This document shows, piece after piece, positions 45,097-54,173 of a stretch of 64,000 bases of DNA. Position numbers and translations under genes: made by a program. This stretch comes from Sulfurospirillum sp001602955 (GTDB taxonomy: Bacteria; Campylobacterota; Campylobacteria; Campylobacterales; Sulfurospirillaceae), in assembly GCA_001602955.1 (NCBI GenBank), contig LVAC01000003.1, positions 1 through 64,000 of the forward strand, read 5' to 3'. Position 1 is the stretch's first letter. Every line of letters starts with the position of its first letter. The notes beneath the pieces are model-generated. The model searched no databases, was not told the DNA's origin, and saw only the letters and a program-made list of their open reading frames with translations.

Positions 45097-45567
45097 TTAG
45101 AACTCTTTTGGAATGGCACACTCTAGCGTATCTAGAAATTTTTCTTGCGCTAGATCAATCAACTCTTTTTGCGTTAAGTGTGCAATAAGGCACAAAGCAC
45201 CTAGTTTCTTGCACCATAGTCTTTCGATTTTGATTTTATAATCAGCTTCTTTAATTTTAGTCGAAATGCTCCAACTGCGAATGCTCTTCTTTTCTTTATA
45301 CCCTAGTACGTTTAAAATTTCTTTATCGTCGACTTTATGATCGATGCATGAACGCAAATGAGCTTCGTTAAGCCCCAATCGCCAAGCCTTATAGCCTAAA
45401 ACAAGTGCGCGAGCACGTTCGGGGTTATTGGTTTTGACTTTATCAAAACTAGCACCGAAATACTTCAGTGCAACAATAATGTCTTTTGCTTTAAAAATTT
45501 TCTCTTTTTCCGCAAATTTCGGTGCAATCGTTTCTTGCAATGATAATCCTTCTTTTAAAATGGCCAA
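45097..45567 (-). CDS. Helical protein of unknown function coupled to flgH
   Basis: The 156-residue soluble, helix-rich protein is not recognised. The only in-frame start is TTG at 45567, inside the last codons of flgH, so it depends on translational coupling with flgH. It contains NPERARALVLGYKAWRLGLN and a possible HTH-like stretch (KEILNVLGYKEKKSIRSW). A flagellar link is suggested only by the position. Confidence 0.68.
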   Translation of the reverse strand: MAILKEGLSLQETIAPKFAEKEKIFKAKDIIVALKYFGASFDKVKTNNPERARALVLGYKAWRLGLNEAHLRSCIDHKVDDKEILNVLGYKEKKSIRSWSISTKIKEADYKIKIERLWCKKLGALCLIAHLTQKELIDLAQEKFLDTLECAIPKEF

Positions 45568-46262
45568 ATAGTTTCCATAAATTTACTACCCCACGGCTTG
45601 GTCGTCGTTTGATCGATATCCCCTTCCGTTTTGTAGAGTATTTTGGCATCGGCAATGTATTTCGAATCAATGTTATTGTATTGATCGATATCGTACGGTC
45701 GAATGACGCCGCTAACTTGAATAATCTGCTTTTCTCCGTTTAAAAGCAGTTCCCTGCTTCCTTCGATAAAGTAATTTCCGTTATTTAACACTTTAATAAT
45801 ACGTGCGGAAATCGTCGTGGCAAAACTTTCGTTACGCGTTGAGCTTCCCGTTCCCGTAAACGAATTATTGGATCCGGCCGTAAAGCCGATATTGCCCAAT
45901 TTATTTACCTGATTCGATACGCTTCCCATCACTCCGCCTCCGGCAGCCGTCGTAATACCGGCATTTAAAGCATCCGATCCTTCCTTGGTTAATGCTTTTT
46001 TCCCGGTAGAAGTTTGAGCCGTTTTTTCCGTAATCGTCACCGTTACGACGTCGTTAACGTTCATCGCTTTACGATCGGAAAAGAGAGGATTTTCCCCTTG
46101 ACCGAAAAGACTTCCCGGATTTGAACCCATATTTTCATTAACGCGCGATGGCAATTCGTCGACGTACGCAGGTGCTTGCATTGTAATCCTCGGGTCGGCG
46201 GGATGCGAAGAACAACCGCACAAACAAAAAATCGAGACCAAAACCCATATCACCATTTTCAT
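45555..46262 (-). CDS. flgH: Flagellar L-ring protein FlgH
   Basis: The 235-residue lipoprotein forms the outer-membrane bushing of the flagellar rod. The lipobox is FCLCGC at about residues 12-17. GSLFGQGENPLFSDRKAMNV and NDVVTVTITEKTAQTSTGKK followed by the C-terminal VSGVIRPYDIDQYNNIDSKY are characteristic. Length is typical. It is the first gene of a pair with the 156-residue unknown. No sigma-54 or sigma-28 promoter was convincingly seen upstream. Confidence 0.94.
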   Translation of the reverse strand: MKMVIWVLVSIFCLCGCSSHPADPRITMQAPAYVDELPSRVNENMGSNPGSLFGQGENPLFSDRKAMNVNDVVTVTITEKTAQTSTGKKALTKEGSDALNAGITTAAGGGVMGSVSNQVNKLGNIGFTAGSNNSFTGTGSSTRNESFATTISARIIKVLNNGNYFIEGSRELLLNGEKQIIQVSGVIRPYDIDQYNNIDSKYIADAKILYKTEGDIDQTTTKPWGSKFMETIWPF

Positions 46263-46609
46263 AATATTTTCACTCCGTACGTTTTACTTTGCCGTATCCT
46301 ATCACACGCCCTAAAAAATGACATGTAATGATGTACATGTAAGGCTTTGACAATACGTTGCCTCTCTTGAGACGCTTGATATGATCTCTATTATATCCAA
46401 AAAAAAATTTACGACACGTAAAGTTAACGGCATTTATTTTTTGTGAAAATATGACTGCTATCTAGAAGTCGTATGTCACCAAACTAAGCTATTCTCGTGC
46501 TACGAATATGATGTAATATATCTTCAGAACGCTTTAGATTACTTTTAAGATACTTAGCGTTACTATTGGTATACGGTCTATCGTTGTTAACAAAAGGAGC
46601 AAGTCTTAC
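46263..46609. other. Intergenic region between divergent flgH and the FIST chemoreceptor
   Basis: No gene is seen. Two ACATGT cores with one mutated flank each (TGACATGTAA near 46319, GTACATGTAA near 46333) are 14 bases apart, and a third, TTACATGTTT, overlaps the chemoreceptor start. TTGACA at 46347 has no matching -10 at normal spacing. Confidence 0.4.
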
Positions 46610-48622
46610 ATGTTTAGTTTTTTACATTCATCGGCCGAAACGGCGTCTCAAAAAATGCCCTCTGCGCTTTTAGATTCTCTTGTTACGCTCAACTTTCATG
46701 AAAACGAAATTACGAGCACTTTAAATGCACTCTCGTTTATTCCGAAGGTGGCTTTAGGTTTTGTATCGCCGGCATTAGACTTTAACGCGATTGCTTCGAA
46801 GCTTAAAGCGACGCTTCCTTCTAATACGACCTTAATACTTTCCACGACGGCGGGAGAATTGTGCAGTTGTGCACTTCATCAAAATGCCGCTTCTTCTTCG
46901 TTGTACTCTTCCGCGAATGCCGGAGAAGGAGACAATATCGTTTTGATGCTTTTTTCGGAGCAAATGGTCAGTGATGTCTTTGTCGCCTCCGTTGCCTTAA
47001 AAAGCGAAGATATCGGGACGAGTAAAAAATCAACGCTTGAGCGCGTTAAAAGTATCGAAGAAGAGATTAAAAAAATTCATATTCCTTTTAAAATGCGTTT
47101 TGATGATACTATCGGTTACACTTTGATCGACGGATTGAGCGCCAGTGAAAGTTTTTTTATGGAAGCGATCTACAACGTCGCCAAATTTCCCTGTCTTCTC
47201 ATCGGCGGGAGTGCCGGCGGCAAGCTCGATTTTCAAAATACCTACATATATGACGGAACGCGAACTTTGCGTCACCATGCCGTCGTTACTTTTATCAAAT
47301 TGTCGCCGCAGTTTCGTTTCGGTGTTTTTAAAAGTCAAAATTTTAGAAAAACTTCGGCGTCGTTTAGCGTTTTATCCGCAAATCCGCTCGCGCGTTCGGT
47401 TCATACCTTCTTAGACCGTCGTACCAATACTGGAATCGGCGTTGTTGCCGCTTTAAGCGACCATTTTAAATGCGCCGTCGACGCTTTAACCGACAAACTT
47501 GCCAATTATACCTTCGGTATCGAAATTAACGGCGAAATTTATATCCGTTCCGTCGCTTCCATCGATACGATCAACGATACGATACATTTTTATTGTGACA
47601 TCGAAGCGGGAGAAGAACTTTTATTGCTGGAAAAGACGGATTTCGTGCAGACGACGCAACAAGACTATGCGCAATTTAGCCGCAACAAACCAAAACCTAT
47701 CGGGGCGATTTTTAACGATTGTATCTTAAGGCGTTTATGCAATGCCTCGGAAATTCATCGTCTTTCCATTTTCAAAGAGGTTCCAGTCGCCGGCTTTTCG
47801 ACGTTCGGAGAACTTTTGGGCGTCAATATCAACCAGACCTTAAGTGCTATTTTCTTTTACGCTCTTGATCAAAACGTTTTTGAAGACGACTACGTCGAAA
47901 ATTTTGTGCAAAAATACGCCGGATTTAAAAGCTACTTTTTGCAACGAAAAATCAATCGCCAAACGATGATCCAAGCCATTTATAAAGCGATGTTGGATCA
48001 GATGAAGCACAGTATGCCCGTACTTCAAAACATCGGTAACGTTCTAAGCCAAGCGGTCGGTTCTATCAATGCGATCGAAGACAATCTCGGGCATGTCGAA
48101 CATGAGTTTGGACTTTTTGCCTCGAGTATGGAAAAAGGAAGCGTCGATAACGCCAATCTTGTGATCGATATTGAAAATTTAACCAACAATGTACGCGATA
48201 TTCGCGTCGTTTTAAGCGTTATTTCCGATATTGCCGATCAAACCAATTTGCTTGCGCTCAATGCCGCCATCGAAGCGGCACGTGCGGGTGAACACGGTCG
48301 CGGTTTTGCCGTCGTTGCCGATGAAGTCAGAAAGCTGGCGGAACGCACGCAAAAAAGCCTCTCTGAAACAAATGCTTCGGTCAGTACGATTATTCAAGCG
48401 GTCGAAAATATCAGTAAAACAATGGGCGGCGTGAGCAGCGGATTGATGGATGTTTCGTCTAAGAGCGGCACGCTTTCGTCCAATATGGAAAAACTTGCCG
48501 AACAAAGCCATACGATTTCCAATGAGTTAAAATCCCAAGCAGCCTTAACGCAAACGTTAGGCGAAGAGCTTCAAAAGCTCGGTGTTTACGAAAAAACGCT
48601 CGATATTTTGCATCGCGATTAA
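46610..48622 (+). CDS. Cytoplasmic methyl-accepting chemotaxis protein with FIST sensor domains
   Basis: The 670-residue protein has no membrane span or signal peptide. Residues about 40-250 are a FIST_N domain (LGFVSPALDF, LLIGGSAGG), and about 260-420 a FIST_C domain (IGAIFNDCILRRL, VAGFSTFGELL). The C-terminal part is an MCP signalling domain with the hairpin tip DIADQTNLLALNAAIEAARA followed by GEHGRGFAVVADEVRKLAER. FIST domains are proposed to bind small ligands such as amino acids. Only a short helical linker joins the sensor to the signalling part. AAAGGAG precedes the ATG, and a terminator follows. Confidence 0.9.
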   Translation: MFSFLHSSAETASQKMPSALLDSLVTLNFHENEITSTLNALSFIPKVALGFVSPALDFNAIASKLKATLPSNTTLILSTTAGELCSCALHQNAASSSLYSSANAGEGDNIVLMLFSEQMVSDVFVASVALKSEDIGTSKKSTLERVKSIEEEIKKIHIPFKMRFDDTIGYTLIDGLSASESFFMEAIYNVAKFPCLLIGGSAGGKLDFQNTYIYDGTRTLRHHAVVTFIKLSPQFRFGVFKSQNFRKTSASFSVLSANPLARSVHTFLDRRTNTGIGVVAALSDHFKCAVDALTDKLANYTFGIEINGEIYIRSVASIDTINDTIHFYCDIEAGEELLLLEKTDFVQTTQQDYAQFSRNKPKPIGAIFNDCILRRLCNASEIHRLSIFKEVPVAGFSTFGELLGVNINQTLSAIFFYALDQNVFEDDYVENFVQKYAGFKSYFLQRKINRQTMIQAIYKAMLDQMKHSMPVLQNIGNVLSQAVGSINAIEDNLGHVEHEFGLFASSMEKGSVDNANLVIDIENLTNNVRDIRVVLSVISDIADQTNLLALNAAIEAARAGEHGRGFAVVADEVRKLAERTQKSLSETNASVSTIIQAVENISKTMGGVSSGLMDVSSKSGTLSSNMEKLAEQSHTISNELKSQAALTQTLGEELQKLGVYEKTLDILHRD

Positions 48623-48626
48623 GTCA

Positions 48627-48657
48627 AAACGAGGGTTGAGACGCTCTGCCCTCGTTT
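48627..48657 (+). terminator. Intrinsic terminator after the FIST chemoreceptor
   Basis: AAACGAGGG (48627-48635) pairs with CCCTCGTTT (48649-48657) with a 13-base loop, followed by CTT, immediately after the stop at 48622. Confidence 0.75.
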
Positions 48658-48658
48658 C

Positions 48659-48765
48659 TTACATGTACGTTTTAAAGTGCGGCTCGCATGGCTTGAGCGG
48701 TACGCCGTAAGGAACGATTTTATCGAGTAAGTAGAGCGTACCGTGGTCACATTCATTTCTTCGTA
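48659..48765 (-). pseudogene. C-terminal remnant resembling a peptide deformylase
   Basis: A minus-strand frame reads RRNECDHGTLYLLDKIVPYG and continues to a TAA at 48659-48661. ECDH..LY..KI recalls the HECDHLxGxLYxDRI C-terminus of peptide deformylases, with the first metal-binding His replaced by Asn. It has no start and overlaps the end of the next gene in another frame. The call is inference from a short match; an intact def lies at 56132-56662. Confidence 0.3.
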
Positions 48766-49067
48766 TCGTATTTTTCCTCGATAAGGCGGGTGTATTTTTC
48801 TTGAAGGTCGATGTATTTGGAAAGAAGTTCATGAAACTTTGCTTCGTAATCGACGTCTGTTTTCCCCTCCTCTTCTACCTTTTTGGCAGGTTGTGGCAAT
48901 GAAGCACTAGGCGGCGTTTGGGGAATACTTTCATCAAGGATATAGTCTTGATCGTCTTTTTTAACGGTTTTCACGTGACCTGCGTTGATTTGTTTGATCA
49001 CGGCAAACGTGCTCATTTTATGTTTAACGGCATATTGTTGAATGCTCACAAGGTTGTTCTCGTTCAC
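48753..49067 (-). CDS. Small protein with HTH-like N-terminus and helical tail
   Basis: The 104-residue protein is not assigned to a named family. VSIQQYAVKHKMSTFAVIKQ followed by NAGHVKTVKKDDQDYILDE looks like a MerR/excisionase-type helix-turn-helix with wing. A Pro-rich linker and a C-terminal helix (FHELLSKYIDLQEKYTRLIE) follow. The start is GTG 49067 with AAAAGGAACGTC before it. It may be a DNA-binding protein; the target is unknown. Confidence 0.65.
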   Translation of the reverse strand: MNENNLVSIQQYAVKHKMSTFAVIKQINAGHVKTVKKDDQDYILDESIPQTPPSASLPQPAKKVEEEGKTDVDYEAKFHELLSKYIDLQEKYTRLIEEKYDTKK

Positions 49068-49161
49068 GACGTTCCTTTTGATAGGTAAAAAACTTCGTGC
49101 ATATTGTAGCTAAAAAGAAACTCAGGGTATAATGCACGAAAAATTATCGAGGCAAAAACGC

Positions 49162-50127
49162 ATGAATCCGATAGAACCTTTTTTAAAAAAGCAAAACGTG
49201 TTGATTTTAGACGGAGCGTTCGGGACGGAGTTGGAACGTCAAGGCTATGACATCAACGATCCGTTATGGTCGGCAACGTTTTTGATGCACAATCCGCGTG
49301 CCGTCGCGAAAGTACACGAAGATTACCTCAAAGCGGGAGCCGATTGCGTAACGAGTGCTAGTTATCAAGCCACGTTTGAGGGTTTTATGAAGCGCGGCGT
49401 GAGTCGTGAAGAAGCAAAAAGACTGATTCAATCCTCGGTGCGTATCGCGCAAGAGACGGTAGCATCGTTTTGGGCAGATGAAGCCAATCGAAAAGACCGT
49501 CTCAAACCTTTGGTCGCCGCGTCGGTTGGACCATACGGGGCGTATTTGGCGGACGGTTCGGAGTTTCGCGGCAACTACGGTTTAAGCCAAGAAATGTTGG
49601 AAGCGTTTCATGCCGATCGTTTGGAAGCACTTATTGAAGCCAAACCCGATTTGCTGGCGTGTGAGACGATTCCCTGCCTTTTGGAAGCTAAAGCACTCGC
49701 TTCTTTGCTCAAAAACCGCCCGAACGTCTACGCATGGATAAGCTTTAGTGCCAAAGACGGCAAGCACATAAACAGCGGCGAATCGATTCAAGAGTGTGCC
49801 AAAGTTTTAGATACGTGCGAGAATATCGTTGCTATCGGCATTAATTGTACCGCGCCGCAGTACATTGAAGCGTTGATCGAGCAAATACGCGCCGTCACCC
49901 AAAAGCCGATTATCGTCTATCCCAACGGCGGAGCGACGTATAATGCGCTTAGCAAAACGTGGGACGGCGTCTCTCAAAGCGGAATGCATGCTAAAATGGC
50001 GTATACTTGGTATCAAAAAGGAGCAAACATTATCGGAGGGTGTTGTCAAACCACGCCTGAGGATATTGCTCAAATCGCCCGATGGGTAAAATATGAAGGA
50101 GAAAAAAATGGGCGGATTGCTCAATAA
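49162..50127 (+). CDS. mmuM: Homocysteine S-methyltransferase (MmuM-type)
   Basis: The 321-residue enzyme methylates homocysteine from S-methylmethionine or SAM, giving methionine. LDGAFGTELERQGYDIN is the N-terminal signature; the zinc cysteines are in AIGINCTAP and GGCCQTTP. The start at 49162 (MNPIEPFLKK) follows GAGGCAAAAACGC and matches the family N-terminus; an ATG 30 bases upstream is less supported. Confidence 0.92.
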   Translation: MNPIEPFLKKQNVLILDGAFGTELERQGYDINDPLWSATFLMHNPRAVAKVHEDYLKAGADCVTSASYQATFEGFMKRGVSREEAKRLIQSSVRIAQETVASFWADEANRKDRLKPLVAASVGPYGAYLADGSEFRGNYGLSQEMLEAFHADRLEALIEAKPDLLACETIPCLLEAKALASLLKNRPNVYAWISFSAKDGKHINSGESIQECAKVLDTCENIVAIGINCTAPQYIEALIEQIRAVTQKPIIVYPNGGATYNALSKTWDGVSQSGMHAKMAYTWYQKGANIIGGCCQTTPEDIAQIARWVKYEGEKNGRIAQ

Positions 50128-50320
50128 CAGCGTTAAAATGGAAAAAGGTTATAAGCTAGCGGGACTTGCGACGCAACAAAAGCATACGGTTCCGTATGAA
50201 AAAAAACAAGAAAACGTCGGTGCGGTCAACTCCGATAAAGCAAAACCGAGCGACGCGCAAAAAGCTAAGGCAAAAGCCAAAGCCAAACAAGCGAAAAAAG
50301 ACAGAAAACGCAATCAATAA
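50108..50320 (+). CDS. Small lysine/alanine-rich protein of unknown function
   Basis: The 70-residue protein starts MGGLLNNSVKMEKGYKLAGL and ends in a low-complexity tail of repeated KA(K)AK units and KKDRKRNQ. AAGGAGAAAAA precedes the ATG, and it overlaps the mmuM end by 20 bases, so it is co-transcribed. The basic tail suggests nucleic-acid or ribosome contact, but this is only composition. Confidence 0.65.
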   Translation: MGGLLNNSVKMEKGYKLAGLATQQKHTVPYEKKQENVGAVNSDKAKPSDAQKAKAKAKAKQAKKDRKRNQ

Positions 50321-50323
50321 ATT

Positions 50324-50356
50324 CTTACATGTAAAGGTTTTCCCTTTACATGTAAG
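50324..50356. terminator. Hairpin built from two TTACATGTAA copies between convergent genes
   Basis: CTTACATGTAAAGG (50324-50337) and CCTTTACATGTAAG (50343-50356) are perfect 14-base inverted complements with spacer TTTTC. Each arm holds a full copy of the window-wide palindrome. The hairpin sits between the convergent ends of the lysine-rich gene (50320) and cmeF (50399), where a terminator is expected. Confidence 0.6.
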
Positions 50357-50398
50357 GGATGTGATGATAACAAACGCCCGAGTATTTTCACTGCTTTT

Positions 50399-53300
50399 CT
50401 ATTCAACAATACCTTTTTCGTACCATTTCCTCAACCATGCATCGAGCGGATACATAAATTTATAAATTGCCGGTACGACCAAAAGCGTCAAAACGGTTGA
50501 ACTTAAAAGTCCGCCGATAATCGCCAATGCCATCGGAGAGTTGGATTCGTGTCCCGCTCCGTGTCCAAACGCTAAAGGAGCCATCGCTCCGATCATTGCA
50601 AACGTGGTCATTAAAATCGGACGTAAACGTTTTTCTCCCGCTTCCAAAAGTGCATCGTCGATGCTTTTTCCCTCTTTGATCGCGCGGTTCGCAAAGTCGA
50701 CGACCAAAATGGCGTTTTTACCGACCATACCCAACAGCAAGATAATACCGATCATAACGAACAAACTAAAGGCATTACCGCTGAGATACAACGCAATCAT
50801 AACGCCCGTAAAAGAGAGCGGCATCGAAATCATAATGATAAACGGTTGAACGACGGATTCGTACAATGCCGCCAAAATAAGGTAAATCAAGATCACGGCA
50901 AGTAAAACCGCCGCACCGAAAGCCTTATTGGTATCTTCCATATTTTCAACGTCGCCGGTATAACGGTAACTGTACCCTTTTTGTAAAATTGTAGGCATCT
51001 TTTCATTAATCACGGTCACAATCTTATCCAACGACGTGTTGAAAATATTGGCGGTGACAAGCACTTTTCTTTCACGATCAAATCGGTTGATCGATGCGTT
51101 ACCCGTTCCCTCTTCTAAGTTTAAGAGTCCTTCAAGTGCCACGAAATTGCCTTCCGCATTGCGTACTTTGAGCTTTTTCAGATCTTCCAAAGATTTACGA
51201 TAATCGTCGTTATAGCGCACCGTAATATCAAATTGTCGGCCGTTGTCTTCAAAGTAGGAAACGGCACTGTCGCTTGAATACGCCGATGCCAACACCGAAG
51301 CGATCTCTTTAACGCTAACGCCGACACGTTGGGCATTTTCACGTAAAATAGAGACTTTAACTTCAGGTTTTCCGTCCTCAAAATCGCGGTCGATATCGAC
51401 GATACCTTGGGTCTGCTTTAAAACGTCCATCAGCTTACGTGAAGCGCTATCGAGCTCTTCGAGGCTATCTCCGGTAATGACGACTTGTACGGGTGCGGTT
51501 GTTCCGCCCGTGTCGAAATCGTCGACTTTTTCCACTAAAATCGTAAAATCTTGATACGTTTTCAGCTTATCGCGATAGAACTGAATAATCTGTTCTTGCG
51601 TTCGCGTACGTTCGGCAACGGGTTTTAATTTGGCATAGAATTTAGCTTTGTGAATCTCTTTTGCGGAGTTATAGCCGATCGAAGAGATCGAATAAACAAT
51701 GTCATGATCCTCTTTTAGCAAAGCATCGATCGGAGCGATTTTCGCTTTCATCGTTTCCAGATTAATCCCCACGGGTGCTTTAATGACGACTTGAAACTCG
51801 CTGTTGTCTTGCATCGGCAAAAAGCTCATACCCACTTTCAACGTCGTCGAAAAAATGAGGACGCCGACGGTAGCAATAATCGTCAACGTTTTAAAGCGTA
51901 AAATCGGTTTTAAGATTTTGACGTACGCTTGATCGACGGCTTTTAAAATCGGCTCGGTCGCATAGTAAAATTTACTCTCTTTGGCACTCAAAACCCTAGC
52001 ACCGACACTGGGAATAAACATGACCGCTACCAGATACGAGATGACGATACCCGCAGCTACCGTCATTGCAAACGAGTTAAAGAACATTCCCACGATGCCG
52101 TCCATAAACGCCACCGGAATAAAAACGGCAAGTAAGACGGATGAAATCGCCAAGATCGAAAACGCCACCTCTTTAATACCCTCAAACGAGGCGCGAAAAG
52201 GCTCCATGCCCTCTTCCATTTTTTTCATAATATTTTCGATTACAACGATGGCATCGTCGATAAAAATACCGATGGCAAGCGTCAAACCGATCAACGTTAA
52301 GCGGTTAAGGTCATAGCCTAAGGCATGAATAATGGCAAACGTTCCGATGACCGAAGTCGGAATAGCAAGTGCCGAAACGACGGTCGCCGTCACGTTGCGT
52401 AAAAAAGCAAACACGATGATAATCGATAAAAACGCACCGAAAATCAGGTCGAAACGCACGTTGTTAATATTGATCATAATCTTTTCGGATTGATCTTGAA
52501 GCACTTTAATTTCAAATTGATCGCCGGCTAAATGCTGAAGGTGCGGTAAGGCTTTTTTGACGCCGTTAATAATCGTCAACGAGTTTTCGCCCGCAATCTT
52601 TTTCACTTCAAGCGTGACGCCGCGTTGGCCGTTGTACGATGAGTAGCTTTTTGCATCGCTGAGTCCGTCTTGAATCGTCGCAACGTCTTTAAGCCGCACG
52701 CCCGGTTTGACGAGGATCTCGCCTATTTCGTCGAAATTTTGTGCGTCGCCTTCGGCTTTGAGGATGATCTCTTGCGTTTGATCGACCATCTTGCCGGTAC
52801 CTTGCTTAATATTTTGCTTCGCGATAATCGCACTGACGTCGGAGGAAGAAAGCGCATACTTTGCCAATAAAAACGGATCGATGAAGATGCGGATTTCCCG
52901 ATCTTGGTAACCGACGATATTGACCTCGCCTACGCCTTTAATGCGTTGCAGTTGGGCTTTGAGCTTTTCGTCGGCTAAGCGCATCAAGGCTTTGGAGTTA
53001 TCGCCTTTATCGGCAATAAAAAGGCTCACGACCGCGCCGCTTGCACCTAGTTTTTTCACGACGGGTTTATCGACTTCGATCGGTAGATTTAAAGCACCGA
53101 TTTTGTCACGTACGTCGTTGGTCGCGACGTCAAGATTTTTCGTGAGTTCAAATTGAACGGTCACAACGCTAAATCCTTCGTAACTGGTCGACATCAATTT
53201 ATCGATACCGTCGACGCCCGAAACCGCTTCTTCGATTTTATCGGTGACTTTCGTCTCAACCGTTGACGGATCGGCACCGTTGTAAGTCGTTTGAATCGTC

Positions 53301-53428
53301 ACGACGGGGAAGTCGACGTTGGGGTAAAGGTTGATCGGCATCGTATTGTACGACATCAGTCCGAAAACGATGAACGTTAAAACACCCATAAGTGTTGTTA
53401 TGGGGCGATTAATGGATAGTTTATACAT
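50399..53428 (-). CDS. cmeF: RND (HAE-1) multidrug efflux permease CmeF
   Basis: The 1009-residue inner-membrane pump is an AcrB/MexB relative. It has twelve spans in the RND pattern (1 + 5, then 1 + 5) and two large periplasmic loops. The proton relay is visible as GIFIDDAIVVIENI in TM4. Length matches C. jejuni CmeF (about 1005). It is the last gene of tetR-cmeD-cmeE-cmeF, four bases after cmeE. Family is firm; the substrates are not predictable. Confidence 0.94.
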   Translation of the reverse strand: MYKLSINRPITTLMGVLTFIVFGLMSYNTMPINLYPNVDFPVVTIQTTYNGADPSTVETKVTDKIEEAVSGVDGIDKLMSTSYEGFSVVTVQFELTKNLDVATNDVRDKIGALNLPIEVDKPVVKKLGASGAVVSLFIADKGDNSKALMRLADEKLKAQLQRIKGVGEVNIVGYQDREIRIFIDPFLLAKYALSSSDVSAIIAKQNIKQGTGKMVDQTQEIILKAEGDAQNFDEIGEILVKPGVRLKDVATIQDGLSDAKSYSSYNGQRGVTLEVKKIAGENSLTIINGVKKALPHLQHLAGDQFEIKVLQDQSEKIMININNVRFDLIFGAFLSIIIVFAFLRNVTATVVSALAIPTSVIGTFAIIHALGYDLNRLTLIGLTLAIGIFIDDAIVVIENIMKKMEEGMEPFRASFEGIKEVAFSILAISSVLLAVFIPVAFMDGIVGMFFNSFAMTVAAGIVISYLVAVMFIPSVGARVLSAKESKFYYATEPILKAVDQAYVKILKPILRFKTLTIIATVGVLIFSTTLKVGMSFLPMQDNSEFQVVIKAPVGINLETMKAKIAPIDALLKEDHDIVYSISSIGYNSAKEIHKAKFYAKLKPVAERTRTQEQIIQFYRDKLKTYQDFTILVEKVDDFDTGGTTAPVQVVITGDSLEELDSASRKLMDVLKQTQGIVDIDRDFEDGKPEVKVSILRENAQRVGVSVKEIASVLASAYSSDSAVSYFEDNGRQFDITVRYNDDYRKSLEDLKKLKVRNAEGNFVALEGLLNLEEGTGNASINRFDRERKVLVTANIFNTSLDKIVTVINEKMPTILQKGYSYRYTGDVENMEDTNKAFGAAVLLAVILIYLILAALYESVVQPFIIMISMPLSFTGVMIALYLSGNAFSLFVMIGIILLLGMVGKNAILVVDFANRAIKEGKSIDDALLEAGEKRLRPILMTTFAMIGAMAPLAFGHGAGHESNSPMALAIIGGLLSSTVLTLLVVPAIYKFMYPLDAWLRKWYEKGIVE

Positions 53429-53432
53429 AAGA

Positions 53433-54173
53433 CTATTCCGCTTTAATCATGCCGTTACCGAAGAGTCCGGGCATCAAATCCGCCGCTTTGACTTCGGCTT
53501 GCATTTCACGCGTCGCACTTAAAACGGAAGGATAAAGCTTTGCGATCGTTCCCTCGTACGTTTTATCGCTTCCGTCGACTTTGTAGGTAAATTTTTGTCC
53601 GATTTTCACTTTTTGCCAATACTTCTCGTCGAATTTCAGTACAAGCTTGATCATATGAGGGTTCATGGCACTCAAAAGCGTCGTTTGACCTCCAAAAACG
53701 ATGCTGCCTAGCTCCGTTTGTTTTTTCGTGATGACCAAATCGTAGGGTGCGCGAAGTTCGGTTTTAGCAAAAGCCGCTTCTTTCATCGCAAGCGTCGTTC
53801 GCGCATTTTGGTAGGAGAGTGCCGCAACGTCTTTTTCATAGCGGTAATTGTCCATCTTCTCTTTGTCGATCACATCGGCAATCGCCGCATAACGTTCGTA
53901 TGTTTTTTGGGCGTGTTCGGCACTTTTTTGAGCACTTTGCATCGCGATGCGCGCACTCTCTACCGCCTGTTTTTCTTCGGCATTTTGAAGTGCGAGTAAA
54001 AGATCGCCTTTTTTGGCATACGTGCCGACGTTAACGTATAATGCGCCGACGACGCCGGAAACCGAAACGCCCAAATCGGATGTCTGGTCGCTCAACACGT
54101 CAAAGGTCGCGTAAATATCTTCGGCGTAAAGAGCGTTGAGTAGCAAACATAGGGTGATCAAAAGTTTTTTCAT
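53433..54173 (-). CDS. cmeE: RND periplasmic adaptor CmeE
   Basis: The 246-residue adaptor has a signal peptide (MKKLLITLCLLLNALYA), a lipoyl half (VSGVVGALYVNVGTYAKKGD and AKTELRAPYDLVITKKQTEL) around a coiled-coil hairpin, and a beta-barrel domain. At 246 residues it is far shorter than AcrA (about 390), because the membrane-proximal part is missing. As far as I recall, C. jejuni CmeE has the same length. The start overlaps the cmeD stop. Confidence 0.9.
   Translation of the reverse strand: MKKLLITLCLLLNALYAEDIYATFDVLSDQTSDLGVSVSGVVGALYVNVGTYAKKGDLLLALQNAEEKQAVESARIAMQSAQKSAEHAQKTYERYAAIADVIDKEKMDNYRYEKDVAALSYQNARTTLAMKEAAFAKTELRAPYDLVITKKQTELGSIVFGGQTTLLSAMNPHMIKLVLKFDEKYWQKVKIGQKFTYKVDGSDKTYEGTIAKLYPSVLSATREMQAEVKAADLMPGLFGNGMIKAE

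Noticed and set aside
46347..46352. TTGACA upstream of the FIST chemoreceptor as a -35 box
   Set aside because: There is no -10 hexamer 16-18 bases downstream, and it is over 250 bases from the start codon.
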